The translations under genes and the position numbers were made by a program. Positions 33,870-44,789 of a stretch of 64,000 nt of DNA are shown piece after piece. Origin of the DNA: Poecilobothrus nobilitatus (Eukaryota > Arthropoda > Insecta > Diptera > Dolichopodidae); assembly GCA_947095535.1 (NCBI GenBank), contig OX352772.1, positions 276,406,336 to 276,470,335 on the forward strand. The letters run 5' to 3'. The notes under the pieces were generated by a model. The model saw only the letters and a list, made by a program, of their open reading frames with translations. It made no database searches and was not told the origin of the DNA. Position 1 is the first letter of the stretch. The number at the start of each line of letters is the position of its first letter.

Positions 33870-35060
33870 ATTACAGTTCATTAAATAATGCTAATTTTCA
33901 TGGAAAAATTTTCATCCGATATCGGATATTTAGAAAGAGTAAACTATACTTAATACTACCAATAGATAAGAGGGAGAAAAATTATGAATTGTTTATGGCA
34001 AATTTTATAGCGAGATTATGACAGTTAAAAATTTCTTGACATTTGATTAATGTTTACATTTTAACAAATTTCAAGTTAATTTGTTTCGTGAATTGAAAAA
34101 CTATTTTATGTTAATAAATATTATAAAAATTATAAAAACTATAAATAAATATTACTTATAAAAAAAAGATAAGAATTTTAAAAATAAAGTCTTGCTATGG
34201 ACATTTTACATAGAGCAATGATTCTTGATGAAAAACTATAAGAAGAAAAGGTATAAATGAAGAAAAGGTATAAATGATTTTTATGTACATATATATAATA
34301 TTTAATTACTTAATTGAATAAAAATTTGAAGATTGATATCCAAATTTTGCTTTTTATTTTAGTAAAAAGGCAAATATTACTTTTGGCGGCAAATTTATTT
34401 CCAGTTAACGAAAATTTGCCAAGGAGAAGAAAATACAAAAAAAGAAAGAAATTATAAAGAAAGAAATCATCATGAAATTTGCAACGAGCAATTCAAAGTG
34501 CGATGCAGCAACAAATATTTTAAAATATCAAATGTATATAAATGTTAAATATTTTTGTCAAATGCTGTTAAATTTTTTTAGTTTTTTTTTTTCATTTTTC
34601 CTGTTAAAATGTGTTCTGAAAAATTAAAGCTTTTATCAATAAAAATAATGTTTTGATTTACAAAAATAAAGTTTTTATTTATTCCAATTTTTTTATTAAA
34701 ACAATTTATAGAATTTTAAGTAAAACGAATCATAGAATTTCATAGAAATGTAATAAATAATAACAAAAAAAAAGATTAAATAATATATACAACAAACAAA
34801 TCATAGAATTTTAAATAAAATATAATATAATTTTCAATAGAATATATAAATATAGTTCTAAAATAAAAAGAGATAAAAAGAAGAATTAGAAAAATATATT
34901 AGATTAAAAGGATAAATATATTAAAATAAATGTTTTATAAATATATACAATTTATTATATAAGTATATTAAATTAAAAGGATAAAAAGCAATTGAAACTC
35001 ACCAATTGAAAGACCTGAAAAAAAGACATTAATTAATAATAATACTTATTAAGAACAATG
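33870..35060. other. non-coding
   Basis: A+T-rich with TTTATTT-rich and AATATAT-rich phrases. Repeated short words such as CATAGAATTTTAA at 34705-34810. No gene. Confidence 0.45.
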
Positions 35061-35137
35061 TATGATGTTGAATAACAATCTCTGTTCAACATCATATTTC
35101 AAGGCGACCTCCTCTATTATTCGTAGAAAACTTTATT

Positions 35138-35975
35138 TTATTTGTAATCGAGCTCTAAAAGAATATTTTTCGATGTGGAACTTTTATTTTTTTGTTCCTC
35201 CATTTTTTCCAGGCATACTTGTTTTAGTTTTATCTGCTCTATCTCCACTTGGTTTCCAACGTCTTTTATTTCTTTGATCGCTGAGACATATCGTTCCATA
35301 AGTTTTTTTTTCATCATCAATTTTTTTTTCTTTTTGATGGTCCCGGTGTTGGAGACGAGCATGATGAATGCGATCCTGATGTTAGAGGTTCGTTCTCAAA
35401 ATTTGCTAATAGATATTATCTAAAATTTTTACAATCAAAATAAATATTTTCATGAGAAAAACAAACTTTTTTTACCTTCGTGGTTTGTTTGTGTCGTCTA
35501 AAAACAACATCAACCTGGAATATTTATATTTTATTATATATATTTTTTGCTGAACCACTAGCCGCTAGTTTATTAGACCTCATGCAGGCCGTCGTCACAT
35601 TATTCCACTTCAGTTTTAATCCCAAATCCGACATTTTAAGACTTTATTTTTATATTCTTTGTGGAGACAATCTCTCAGCTCCGGCCTGGCTCTAGCTGCT
35701 TCTATTCTCTAGTAATTCTAAAAAATATAAAAAAAGATAAGATTTACAAAATTGCGGTACAACATTCTAACAATACATTACAAAAAATTAATACAATATT
35801 TACCATTGTTATTTTCAGAAACAATACATTCAGTAATGATTTCATCATTATTAGAAAATTCTTCCAAATTTGGAAGTACAATTTCTTCCACTACCATAAC
35901 GGGAAAATGCGAATCGAACTCTAAAAAAATAAAACTTCAGAAGGATTCAACATTTAATTAAAATATTTTACTCAC
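35138..35975 (-). pseudogene. MADF/Myb-SANT-like gene remnant with several intron-like gaps
   Basis: The minus strand carries MSDLGLKLKWNNVTTACMRS with NKLAASGSA at 35635-35560, resembling the end of a MADF or Myb/SANT DNA-binding module (W..+T....R.......SGSA). VDVVFRRHKQTTK follows after an acceptor CAG and ends at a GTAAAA donor-like site near 35476. A basic coiled-coil tail lies at 35362-35138 (MERYVSAIKEIKDVGNQVEI, EQIKLKQVCLEKMEEQKNK). Upstream, an exon-like piece with AG and GT borders at about 35935-35815 reads EFDSHFPVMVVEEIVLPNLE and NNDEIITECIVSENN. A good GTGAGT donor sits at 35967-35972. The pieces look like a short-intron insect gene, perhaps a transposon accessory protein, but they do not form a single open frame and may belong to two genes. 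Confidence 0.4.
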
Positions 35976-35989
35976 CTTCATAAAAACTT

Positions 35990-37330
35990 ATTTTTAGCAC
36001 ATTTCCAAAAAAAATTTTTAAAAAATGTGCTTATTAGTTTCACTCTTTCCGTCCGTTCGTCCGTCCGTCTGTTTACAAAACTTCTACACCGTTATAGATA
36101 GAGAAAAAAAATGTTAACCATGGGTAGGTTTCATAAAACAAATAATTTTGTGGAACAGCTTTTTCATGTAGCCCCATCCATTACGGAGATACAGCCCCTC
36201 AAACTTTGAAAAAGCCCTATTTTTAAATGCATATATCTGCTTAAGATTTTTTCAATCTGAAAACGTCATTCGACAGGTATTTTTTTTAACTTTGTAAATT
36301 AATATCAAAATTATACAATTTTTTTAAATTTAGTATTTAAATTTACCGTTATGTGAAAACCAAATTTTGCATGATTTTTCTACTTTCATAACTCCGGCAC
36401 GCTTTTAGATAGAGACTTGAAATTTTGAGGCAAGAAAGAACTTTTAGAAATAGTTTAAGTAGTTCAGAAAATTTTTTTGGACCACCCCCTGTTTATGAGC
36501 TATTAGGGTTTAAAAGTTGAAAAATTGCTATTTTGAAACACCTGTAACTTAGGAATCTGTACACATTTTACTTCTAAAGTTGCAGCTCTTCAAAATTGCG
36601 AAAAAGCCCCATTTTCAGATGTATATATCTTAGGCTCTGCGTAATAGTTTTGCAATCTAAAACCGCCAGAAGATCGAACATTTTATTATATATATAAAAC
36701 AAAACTATGTAATATTTTTTAATTTACTATTTAAATTTACCGTTATGTGAAAACCACATTTTGATTGAAATTTCTTTTTTCACAACTACGGCAGGCTTTG
36801 AGATAGGAACCTGAAATTTTGAGACAAGAAAGAACTTTTAGAATTAGTACAAGAATTTAGTATAATTTTTTGGTAGCACCCCCTCTTTAAGAGTTATTAC
36901 GTTTCAAAAATTGAAAATTTTGCTATTTTTAGACACCTGTAACTTAGGCACCTGTAAACATTTTTCTTCGGCAAGACGTGAAAATTAAAGGTTCAATAAT
37001 ATATTTTTACGTGTGTTAACGGCTGTTCTTAGTTATATAGGATTCCGGACTTACGGCCCCTCAAAATTATTATTTTGTGTATCATACATTTTTTACGTAT
37101 GTGTTAAAAATGTCGGAGATAATTATAGAAAATGTAGGTTCAGCGAGCTAAATTTCATCCGATATTTATGGCATATCTCATGAACGCTTGTACAATTTTA
37201 TGGTTAATTCGTCCGATATTTTTGTGTTTTTTCTCTGTCACACAAGTAGGGTTTTTGTATCTTCTGTCTATGCTCTAACAAATATCGCCGATATTTTTTT
37301 CCATGAAAATTAGCCTATAATTGCTGTAAC
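35990..37330 (+). repeat. dispersed non-coding repeat with internal duplication and a GTCC-rich head
   Basis: Starts with a stem (AGCACATTT...AAATGTGCT, 35997-36031), then TTCCGTCCGTTCGTCCGTCC and GTCTGTTTACAAAACTTCTA. Two diverged direct units follow, at about 36347-36560 and 36735-36975. Each contains ACCGTTATGTGAAAACCA, a 'TTTTAGATAGA..CTTGAAATTTTGAG.CAAGAAAGAACTTTTAGAA' theme and ACACCTGTAACTTAGG. A third unit is inverted at 38425-38660, and the head region recurs inverted at 57200-57425. No coding capacity. GTCCGTCTG heads are reminiscent of INE-1/DINE-like (Helitron-related) dispersed repeats of Diptera, which is an inference only. Confidence 0.7.
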
Positions 37331-37356
37331 GCTAATTATAACCTCAAAATACTTAC

Positions 37357-37525
37357 TTTGAATTTGTCGTTTTGTTTGAAGTTAGAAAATTTTTTTGTTT
37401 TTTAATGTTTAGAATGCTCTCCATCATTAGCAGAACATTGAACTGTTAAATCTGCATGTATTTGTTTCAATTGATGGTTTTTTTGCTTTAAATTTTTTTT
37501 CTTTTTGTTTCTGCTTCTTTTAACT
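37357..37525 (-). other. exon-like coiled-coil fragment with both splice sites
   Basis: On the minus strand a TTTTCATTTCAG acceptor opens a 169-base segment closed by AAA|GTAAGTATT at 37356. Frames within give LKEAETKRKK and, shifted by one, NLKQKNHQLKQIHADLTVQC. This is a charged coil typical of the tail of Myb/SANT, THAP or similar transposon proteins. A stop follows in frame. Source gene unknown; perhaps the upstream exon of the 35138-35975 remnant, separated from it by the repeat at 35990-37330. Confidence 0.3.
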
Positions 37526-38424
37526 CTGAAATGAAAAAAGAAAATAGGAAACAATAAAGTACATTATAATTTTAATTTAAACGAGGAAGAATACAGTTAC
37601 CTTTGTCAACTCTTAGATACCCGTACGACCCGTTAGTATGTTCATAGCCTGTCAGCCTGCTTATAATATTATTTTTTTAATTTTTTAGTATTTTAAAATA
37701 ATTTGGGTGAATTTTATAATTTCTAGAACTATGGGTTGTACATATGTATATTCAAACTATATGTTTATACATTCTTCAAAAGCACATTCTAACCTTCCAC
37801 ATAACGATTATCAATCCAAAACTTTTTCAAATATTCTATAGTACCATTTAATACTAAGCGGTAAATGTATATTAAATTACAAAATAGTAAATATAATTTT
37901 AAATATTTTATTATAATAATGCGCACATAGTATATTTATATTGTTATAAGTATATCGCCATACATTGCAATACTTCTTTAAAAATATTTCCATTCATAGA
38001 ATAATTTCTTACAAGTACAATAAAATACATATATGTATGTATGTAACTACGGCGCTATATAATATACATCTATATTCTTATCATTCATTCATCTATACTC
38101 TTATCATTCATTCGACATATACGATATGTAAATAAACATGATATTATATAAGTATGTATATGTATATCAATATCATATAAATAAAAATTCTTCAAGCAAC
38201 CGTTATGTTGTTTATTTATTTACATTTTTATGTACTACGCATTATATCCTAACCAATTTCAAATTATCGAGTGAAACAAAATGCAAAAAATTCGTTGAAG
38301 AAATTTGTTAAAAAATTTGAAAAAATCAAGTAACACTTTCGCAAATTATAAAGTAACCCTATATTATTAAAAAAAGTTGTTAACAGAAATAAGAGTATAA
38401 TGTTGAAGCTTTAATTTTTATGTA
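37526..38424. other. non-coding
   Basis: A+T-rich with a partly repeated phrase TCTTATCATTCATTC (38075-38112) and ATATGTATGTATGTAAC microsatellite-like DNA at 38030-38045. Confidence 0.45.
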
Positions 38425-38660
38425 TTACTTCAAAAAAATTTTAACAGGTGTTCAAGTTACAGGTGTTTAAAAATAGAAAATTTTCAGTTTTTGACGTCTT
38501 ACAGCTCCTAAACGGGGGGTAATACAAAAAAAATTTCTGAAATGACTCATACTTATTTTGAAAGATCTAACTTCTGTCAAAGTTTCCAACTTAAAACGTT
38601 TAGAAGATAGAAGGGTTAAAGGATTTTGCAATAATTCAGTTTCGCATAACGGTAAATGAA
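38425..38660 (-). repeat. inverted third copy of the 36-kb repeat unit
   Basis: Read on the minus strand it gives TTTACCGTTATGCGAAACTG, then CTTCTAAACGTTTTAAG, a CCCCCCGTTTAGGAGCTG block and ACACCTGTAACTTG. These match in order the units at 36347 and 36735. With them it forms an inverted arrangement around a ~1.4-kb centre. Confidence 0.65.
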
Positions 38661-39469
38661 GACATCCTATAACACAAGTATATATTTATTATCTGATCCG
38701 ATTCATACCTTTGAAGGTATATCTAGCTGGCTTATTTTGAGGTGTTACAAACGGAGGAGTAATTTTATTATACCCGATACTTATCGTACGGGTATAAATA
38801 TATTCTCACCTTTAAAATGAAGCATAACCATAGTTAAGGCACAAATTAACTGTATACAGATAAATAATCCCGTTCAAATTTTATGATCGTTTTATTTTGC
38901 TTACTTGACGAAAAATGATCAAAATAATTTTGTTATCTATAATTTTTAAGAAAAAAATTAAATTTAAAGAAATAAAAAATCATTTCACCAAATAAATATA
39001 TACCAATTTCTTAAACAAAATAAAAAGAACAGTTCTCTTCATTCTTATTTCTCAGTCTCACTATAGTCACTGCTGATTATATACAGGCACTCGCGTAGAG
39101 AGCGAATTTAAAAAATAAGCTCCAAATTTTGGCAATAATATAATTTTTCAACTTAAATTTGAAGGATCTTATTGTTCTGCAGTAGAAAATAATAAATGAT
39201 AATATGTTTATTAAATTTGGAATATTTTCTATTAACTGTGAAAATCATTTGCATGCTCAAAATTGAGTTTTAAAAAAACTCTACTGAAATTACAAAATAC
39301 ACACCCACTTCGATTAAAGTGCTTAAGCAAAGTCATATTTAAAATAGAGAAATATTGTTTTACGAACGGGTGTATTTGGTTCAAACTTCGATTAAAATTT
39401 TGTACAAGATTGCCTGGTATATAACCAGCATGCAGCAGTGCTATAGTTTATACCGATCGGCTGTTATCG
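38661..39469. other. non-coding, with a CG-capped hairpin
   Basis: TATACCCG at 38769-38776 pairs with CGGGTATA at 38789-38796, a hairpin like those at the ends of some dipteran dispersed repeats. The rest, 38800-39469, shows no gene; 39050-39110 and 39420-39470 are G+C-richer but unassigned. Confidence 0.45.
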
Positions 39470-39763
39470 TAATTGTTGTTGTTTATTTTCTATACTTACA
39501 TAATATTATCACGTAATCGGTATATATACACATTTATTTTTATATATTATATGCCGTGTCTATTGTATAAATATATTTACGAAAGTAAAAAAAAATATAA
39601 AAAATTGTGAGTTGTTATCTTTTATACCTATAGGATACAATAATTTATTAAAATAAATAGAGAAATGCGACCTAATAATATTTTGTTTTTGTATCCGATA
39701 TTTTTAAATAAATTTAATGTGTTTGTACTATGATCATTTATTTATTTATCTTATATAAATTTA

Positions 39764-40041
39764 TTTATTTATTTATTTATTTATATTAATATTACATACA
39801 TAAATGTAATGCAATATTATTGAACCATCGGCTACTAAGGCCATTATAGGTTTTTATACTGTTATCAAATTATATACTAATATTATTTATTTTGTTTATA
39901 TTATATACTATATATTTACATTATATTTGGTCGTAAGGGGGGTATGTAAAGAAAAAAACACTTACGACCTGTGCAGGGATCGAACCCACACTCCTTCGGT
40001 TAATACGCCACACGCCTACCTACTAGGCTACCGAAGCCCCC
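39764..40041 (-). mobile_element. tRNA-derived SINE, family S1, copy 2
   Basis: The minus-strand head shows a good pol III promoter: A box TAGCCTAGTAGGTAGGCG and B box GGGTTCGATCCC, within a recognisable tRNA-like arm. The body shares CCATCGGCTACTAAGGCCAT and TATACTAATATTATTTATTT with copy 1. The tail is (TTTA)n at 39764-39785 on the plus strand. An 11-bp duplication ATATAAATTTA flanks it at 39753-39763 and 40042-40052. Confidence 0.9.
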
Positions 40042-40052
40042 ATATAAATTTA

Positions 40053-40187
40053 ATATTACAAATAACATAGCATAATGCACTATTACTGAACGAATCGGCT
40101 ACTAAGGTCATTATAGGTTGGATAATATAATTAAATTATATACGAGTACATACTAAAATTATTTACTTTGTTTGTATTATATTGTAC
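40053..40187 (-). mobile_element. tRNA-derived SINE, family S1, copy 3, headless
   Basis: The body only (TAATATTACAAATAACATAG, CGGCTACTAAGGTCATTATA, ACTTTGTTTGTATTATATTG), without the tRNA-like part. Copy 2 is inserted at its tail, so copy 3 is older. Confidence 0.8.
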
Positions 40188-40916
40188 TATGAATATAAAC
40201 GTGAAAATTATTTTGATTTTACCTCATTTTATAACACTGATAGTTTTTAATTGCACTTTTCATGATATTTTTTTAATATAGAAGTATAACATGTAAGTAT
40301 AGAAAATAAACAACAACAATTATTTGATTGATGGGCGGAGGCTGGAGCGGATCGTATTTGGATGTATAGAGAGAACAAAGAGAACGAAGAGAGTTTCGTT
40401 TAAATTTGAACAGTAGTTAAAAATTGCATACGCTTTCTTTAAAAAAATTTGCATACTTTTTGGCAAAATTGTATATTTAATGGTGGTTTAACGAAATGTG
40501 GGTTTTAATCAGGGTTGCAAACCAAAAGTTTTTTCGATGTGGTTCGGTTTTGGTTCGAGGTAAATTTTAATTTCCGGTTTTGGTTTTTGGTTTTGGTTCT
40601 TAAAATTTAAAAATTTGGTTTTGGTTCGGTTCTGGTTCAAGAAATGTTTTTATTTATGGTTTTTGGTTCGGTTTTGGTTCGGTTCGGTTCAGTTTAGTTA
40701 AAAATAAAAAAATAAAAATTATTAATTACATATACAATCAGGAAAATTTATTATCTTTGAATTAGTATTAAAAATAAAATACATGCCAATTGCAAATTAA
40801 AAAATCATATGATTTGTAAGCAATGTTATATTGACAAGTTTAATAAAATTAAAAATATTATTATTAGAAAAGTTTGCAATATGCTTACATATTTTATAAA
40901 ATTACAAATATTAAAA

Positions 40917-41310
40917 AATGTTTATTTTGTAATTGCTGGTTATAATGACAATCTATAATATTTGAAATGAAATGTACATCATGTAAGTAAGAAAATTAAG
41001 GTATTTTTTTTATTACTAAATATATAAAAAGATTTTATTCAAAAATTAAATTTATATTTAATTTTGTATACAGAAAGAGGACGATCGATATTTAAGACAA
41101 TTTATTGAACATGCTGCATTAAATTTAGTTAATGGGCATATATGGAAAATAAGCGCTACTTATTTAAAAACTATAGATCAATTTAATCTATGGTTTGTTA
41201 TAGCCAGTCAAATGCTTTTTATTGTTGTAGATGATGTGCGAAATGAAGAAAGTATCTTTTATGACACATATTATAAAACATTCAATGAATTCATTTTATA
41301 CAATCAATAG
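40917..41310 (+). pseudogene. TRAPPC2: captured TRAPPC2 (sedlin) gene fragment, two exons
   Basis: TRAPPC2 is a small longin-fold subunit of the TRAPP complex in ER-Golgi transport. At 40917-40982 the frame reads NVYFVIAGYNDN then, after a shift, IFEMKCTS, corresponding to the conserved N-terminal strand and loop (Y/F-YFVIVGH.DNP.FEMEF). A GTAAGT donor at 40983 and a TTTTGTATACAG acceptor ending at 41073 bound a 91-bp intron. The second exon (41074-41310) encodes KEDDRYLRQFIEHAALNLVN, GHIWKISATYLKTIDQFNLW, FV, then IASQMLFIVVDDVRNEESI and a truncated end with a TAG. About seven residues expected after WFV are deleted and the final ~30 residues of the ~140-aa protein are missing. The retained intron points to DNA-level capture, not retroposition. 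With its frameshift it is unlikely to make sedlin. Confidence 0.9.
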
Positions 41311-41639
41311 TACAATTAAAGAAAGTAATTTTTATTATCCTCAAAAATTTATATTTTTTTTAAATTATTGCAATAAGATTAAAATTGAAATATAGTTATC
41401 ATCTATTGCAGGTATGTTTGTGTATATTAGAACTAGCTCTCACACCTCTAAATAGCAGGTAAAATTAGATAGAATGTTGTTAATATTTATCAAATAAATA
41501 CAAAATATTTTTCTAACAATTCAATCTTTTATTAAAAAGTAATTAAATAAAATAAAAATGTCCATCAATAACAAAATAACAAAAAATAAAGCTTACAACT
41601 ATGTATACATAGTTTAATTATAAAAATAAAAAATTATTT

Positions 41640-43544
41640 AGTATTTAAATTAATTAGTAATATGTCTTCAAGAAGGACATCTTCTATATTATTCCGGTTA
41701 TCAGACAGTATAAATTTTAAAGTAGAAAAAGCAGAATGATAAAACGTTGAAATTTTTTTCAGAAAGAGATATTCTTTTCACATTTTAAAATAATTGGATT
41801 TTTTGAACTATAGTATGATGTTCGGTATTACTAATAATGCTAATCTCAACATGTGGTTGTTTTTCTTTTTCAAGGATTTTCATTACTTGTTCTAACTCGT
41901 TTTGTGAAGTTTCACTGCTGCTTGTTGAAATATTTAAATTTACAGCATTACTGAGACTATGAACGTTGTTTTCATTTGGAGGACAAAATTGTTGCTTTAT
42001 ATATAAATGAATTTTTAGCAAGTGAGCCTTAGCTTGTGTTTTTTGAAAATCATCCAAAAGAATTTGAAACCGCGGATCCAGGTACATGCATGCAACCATA
42101 GGATCACTTTTCATTAACCTTTTGCTGCGTTTATCCAAAGCACTTATAAAATTTTCGGAAAATTCATTTTTGATTTTCAGTAATTTTAGCCTACACATTG
42201 CCCATGCACTGTAAAAATCTCCTAAAGTCAATTGCTTTTGCTGAAGAGCCATAAATGTTGCATTTGCTGGTTTCCAAATGTTGCATTTGCTGGTTAATAA
42301 AATTTTATTAATATTGTTCCAATCATCGTTGCTTAGATATAATTCTTTGAAATCATCAGAAAAAGTTGTACAAAATAACTTTAGCTCTATTAACCTCAAA
42401 CACATTTGTTATGTCGAATTCCATCTTGTGACACAATCCAAAATAGGTTTTTTGTAATTTTCCAGTTTTAATAAATTCAAAACTGTGTTATTACGAAGTT
42501 TTTTGACAACTTTTATTACTTTTTCTATAGTCTCTCTAAAAAATAAACAATCCCTTGAAATATCACAAATTGTCAATTGAAATGTGTGCGCAGCACATCG
42601 TATTACATTTAAAAAATCCTTTTCATATTGGCAGTTCACAACACTTAGTTCTTTTTCTAAATCAAATAAATATTCATCGTTAATCATATATGTGTAATCT
42701 TGAAATTGATTTTCACTGAATTCATCTTCTTGTTCGATTTCTTCTTCTTCTTCAATAAATATAATTGAATTATTATCATGTATCTGAATATTTTTATTTT
42801 GATCATGTCCTAGCAATGCACCTGCTTTCAGCATATTTGCTCCGTTGTCGGTGGTAATTGTATACACTTGGTTAATACTGAAGTTGTATGATTTTAATAC
42901 ATTCTGTACTATTTTTACAATATTTACGCTTGTATGTGCGACTTTTACTTCAGTCATTGCTAAAGTTTTAACCTGAATGGCTCCATTTTCAATAAATTGA
43001 ATGTTTATTCCCAATATGGATCTGTCCAGTCTAGATACACCATCGATTTTTAATGAAAATAATTATTTTTTAATTTTTCTGAAATTTCTTGCCGTATAAT
43101 TTTAGCCTTTTTAATTATCTCATCGCGTATATTTTGCCTGTTTATCGATATATTTTCATTTAAACCTTTTATAATTGGATTAATAATTCTTCGAAATCCG
43201 GAGTCCTCTAGCATAGATAATGGTCTTCCATTCCGCGTAACCATTTCAATGCAGGCTTCTTTTAATTCATTGGCCGTCATTGAAATATTTATTTGTTTCC
43301 GAGTTTTATTAACATTAATAAATTTTTCCAAAGAACAACTGGCTGTTTTTGGGACCGACTTATTTCGTCTCTTTAAGTCAATTTCCTCATAGGATGCCGG
43401 ATGTTTTCTCTTAAGATGTCGCATTAGATTTTCGGCGTGATTGTTTTTCATAATAAAATTACATTCGTTACATTTACTGCTATTTGTTTCTATCTGAAAA
43501 CAAAATTTTTCAAATACTGGATTTTTATTTTTTTGTTTGGCCAT
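41640..43544 (-). pseudogene. BED-type hAT transposase, nearly intact
   Basis: Transposase of the surrounding hAT element. Start at 43544 (MAKQKNKNPVFEKF). BED finger at about residues 15-50 (SKCNECNFIMKN...NLMRHLKRKHP). The 164-aa first frame ends at 43050; one base shift restores the frame (RLDRSILGINIQF). Then TITTDNGANMLKAGALLGHD (RNase H-like core with the second Asp, about 42840), an acidic insert, and RCAAHTFQLTICD. DCVTRWNST is followed by one TAA at 42409 and MCLRLIELKLF, and SDPMVACMYLDPRFQILLDD near 42080. The dimerisation region looks internally deleted: after QKIQLF comes only EYLFLKKISTFYHSAF and STLKFILSDNRNN with DVLLEDILLIN ending near 41640, so the W..K...P.L..LA part is absent. 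One frameshift, one stop and one deletion separate it from a working gene. Confidence 0.9.
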
Positions 43545-44138
43545 TTTCTTTGGGGTAACATGGAGAAAAAAAGTATAATTAAATTATAGCAAATTAATTA
43601 ATTTTATTACTCACAAGACAAGAGTCACAACTTCAATATTCGTTTTTAAAAATACATTTACCGATAATTTATTTGTGGCATTTAATAATTAATATGTTCT
43701 TCGATTGAAAATATTTTTTGTTATAACCTTTTTATCCGAAATTTGAATTTTGTTTGTTAAACAACAACATCAACAAGCACACTTGGTTTGTTATTTACAA
43801 ATTTTTTTTTTTGACATTTTGTATTGAATTTGAGTTTTCTGTCCCAATAAACAAATTTTATCTTCATGACTTTCGATTTTGACTCATAGTTTTGTGTCAG
43901 TTATGTTAAAATTAAAATGTTAAAATAAAAAATAAATTAAACGTGAACCAAACCTTAAACCACCATGTATTTTGTTGGTTTGTGGTTCGGTTTCTGAAAT
44001 ATTTTAAGAAATGGTTCGGTTTTGGTTTGGTTCACCCAATTCATTTTAAAAGTGGTTTGGTTTTGGTTCGCAAAAATATGACAGGTTCAGTGGTTTTTTG
44101 GTTTGGTTCAAGAACCGGTTTGCAACCCTGGTTTTAAT

Positions 44139-44780
44139 AACAATTTTTGCTTTTTGTTTTCGTTTTTTTCATTCTTTATATTTTCTTGTAACATAATGCA
44201 CTTTGAGCATAAATCGGCACACGGAAGTTTAAAGCCAATATTAAACTTTCTATTAAAAATATTACGAAAAAAACTTTCTTTCACATTTAAATCGACATTT
44301 GTAATTTGGTTTTTGTACACACGGTACATTTTCTTAATATTGAGCTCAGACGTAGTAATGTAATTCGATTGTTTTAAATTTTTTTATAAAATCAACTACC
44401 GCTTGTTTTTTATTAATATTTTTTAACAAGAATCGGTTTCCTCCACGATTTTTTTTTGGAGCGCTACCGTCCTTCAAATGTCTCTTGATAACTCCTAGAA
44501 CTCTATCTCTTTTTTTATACCTAAGATACCACAAAAAGCGTTCTGACATATTTCTTTAGCATTTATGTTATGACATTTAAACATACTTCCAGAATTATGC
44601 TTGCATATTGGAATAACAGATGGTTCTTTTTGTTGATACCTAGTATTTCATTCAAATTGTTATTATTTGAAAAAAAAATTGCTTATTTTTACCTTTTCAC
44701 TTTATTTTTTTCAACAACCCATAAATCTTTATTTATTCGCTTTTTACGCCCTACGCCATCATTTCCAATTTCAACTGGAG
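44139..44780 (-). pseudogene. unclassified insect repeat protein, family A, copy 2 (interrupted by the hAT)
   Basis: Minus-strand order: MSERFLWYLRYKKRDRVLGV, IKRHLKDGSAPKKNRGGNRF and NKKQAVVDFIKKFKTIELHY at 44549-44355. After a shift and small deletion come TSELNIKKMYRVYKNQITNV, KESFFRNIFNRKFNIGFKLP and CADLCSKCIMLQENIKNEKN down to 44139. The blocks IS-F, RGG, FIK..KTIE.HY, SELNIKKMY..Y, FR.IFN.+FNIGF and D.CS.C continue the same family as 3565-4490, whose head and ESFYVRKS block overlap it. The BED-hAT insertion at 44130 cut the gene; the rest should resume below 40502 but is too eroded to follow with confidence. Confidence 0.55.
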
Positions 44781-44789
44781 TTTAATTGC

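Larger units (their letters stand above)
39470..40322. mobile_element. 853-bp element with 31-bp perfect terminal inverted repeats (MITE-like)
   Basis: TAATTGTTGTTGTTTATTTT plus CTATACTTACA at 39470-39500 is the exact reverse complement of 40292-40322. No transposase lies between; the interior contains two tRNA-derived SINE copies, so the original element was roughly 430-570 bp. Target duplication not resolved. Ends do not match any of the autonomous elements in this window. Confidence 0.75.
40510..44130. mobile_element. complete hAT transposon with 8-bp target duplication, carrying a host gene fragment
   Basis: CAGGGTTGCAAACC at 40510-40523 and GGTTTGCAACCCTG at 44117-44130 are perfect 14-bp terminal inverted repeats. 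GTTTTAAT flanks them exactly at 40502-40509 and 44131-44138, the 8-bp duplication expected of hAT. The 3621-bp interior holds a BED-finger hAT transposase on the minus strand and, convergent to it, a TRAPPC2 fragment on the plus strand. Both subterminal regions are packed with GGTTCGG/GGTTTTGG motifs in the same orientation at both ends. It sits inside the family A repeat protein copy at 44139-44780. Intact ends and duplication show a fairly recent insertion. Confidence 0.93.

Noticed and set aside
39960..40035. tRNA gene on the minus strand
   Set aside because: It has good A and B boxes but is the head of a SINE with target duplication, not a free-standing tRNA.
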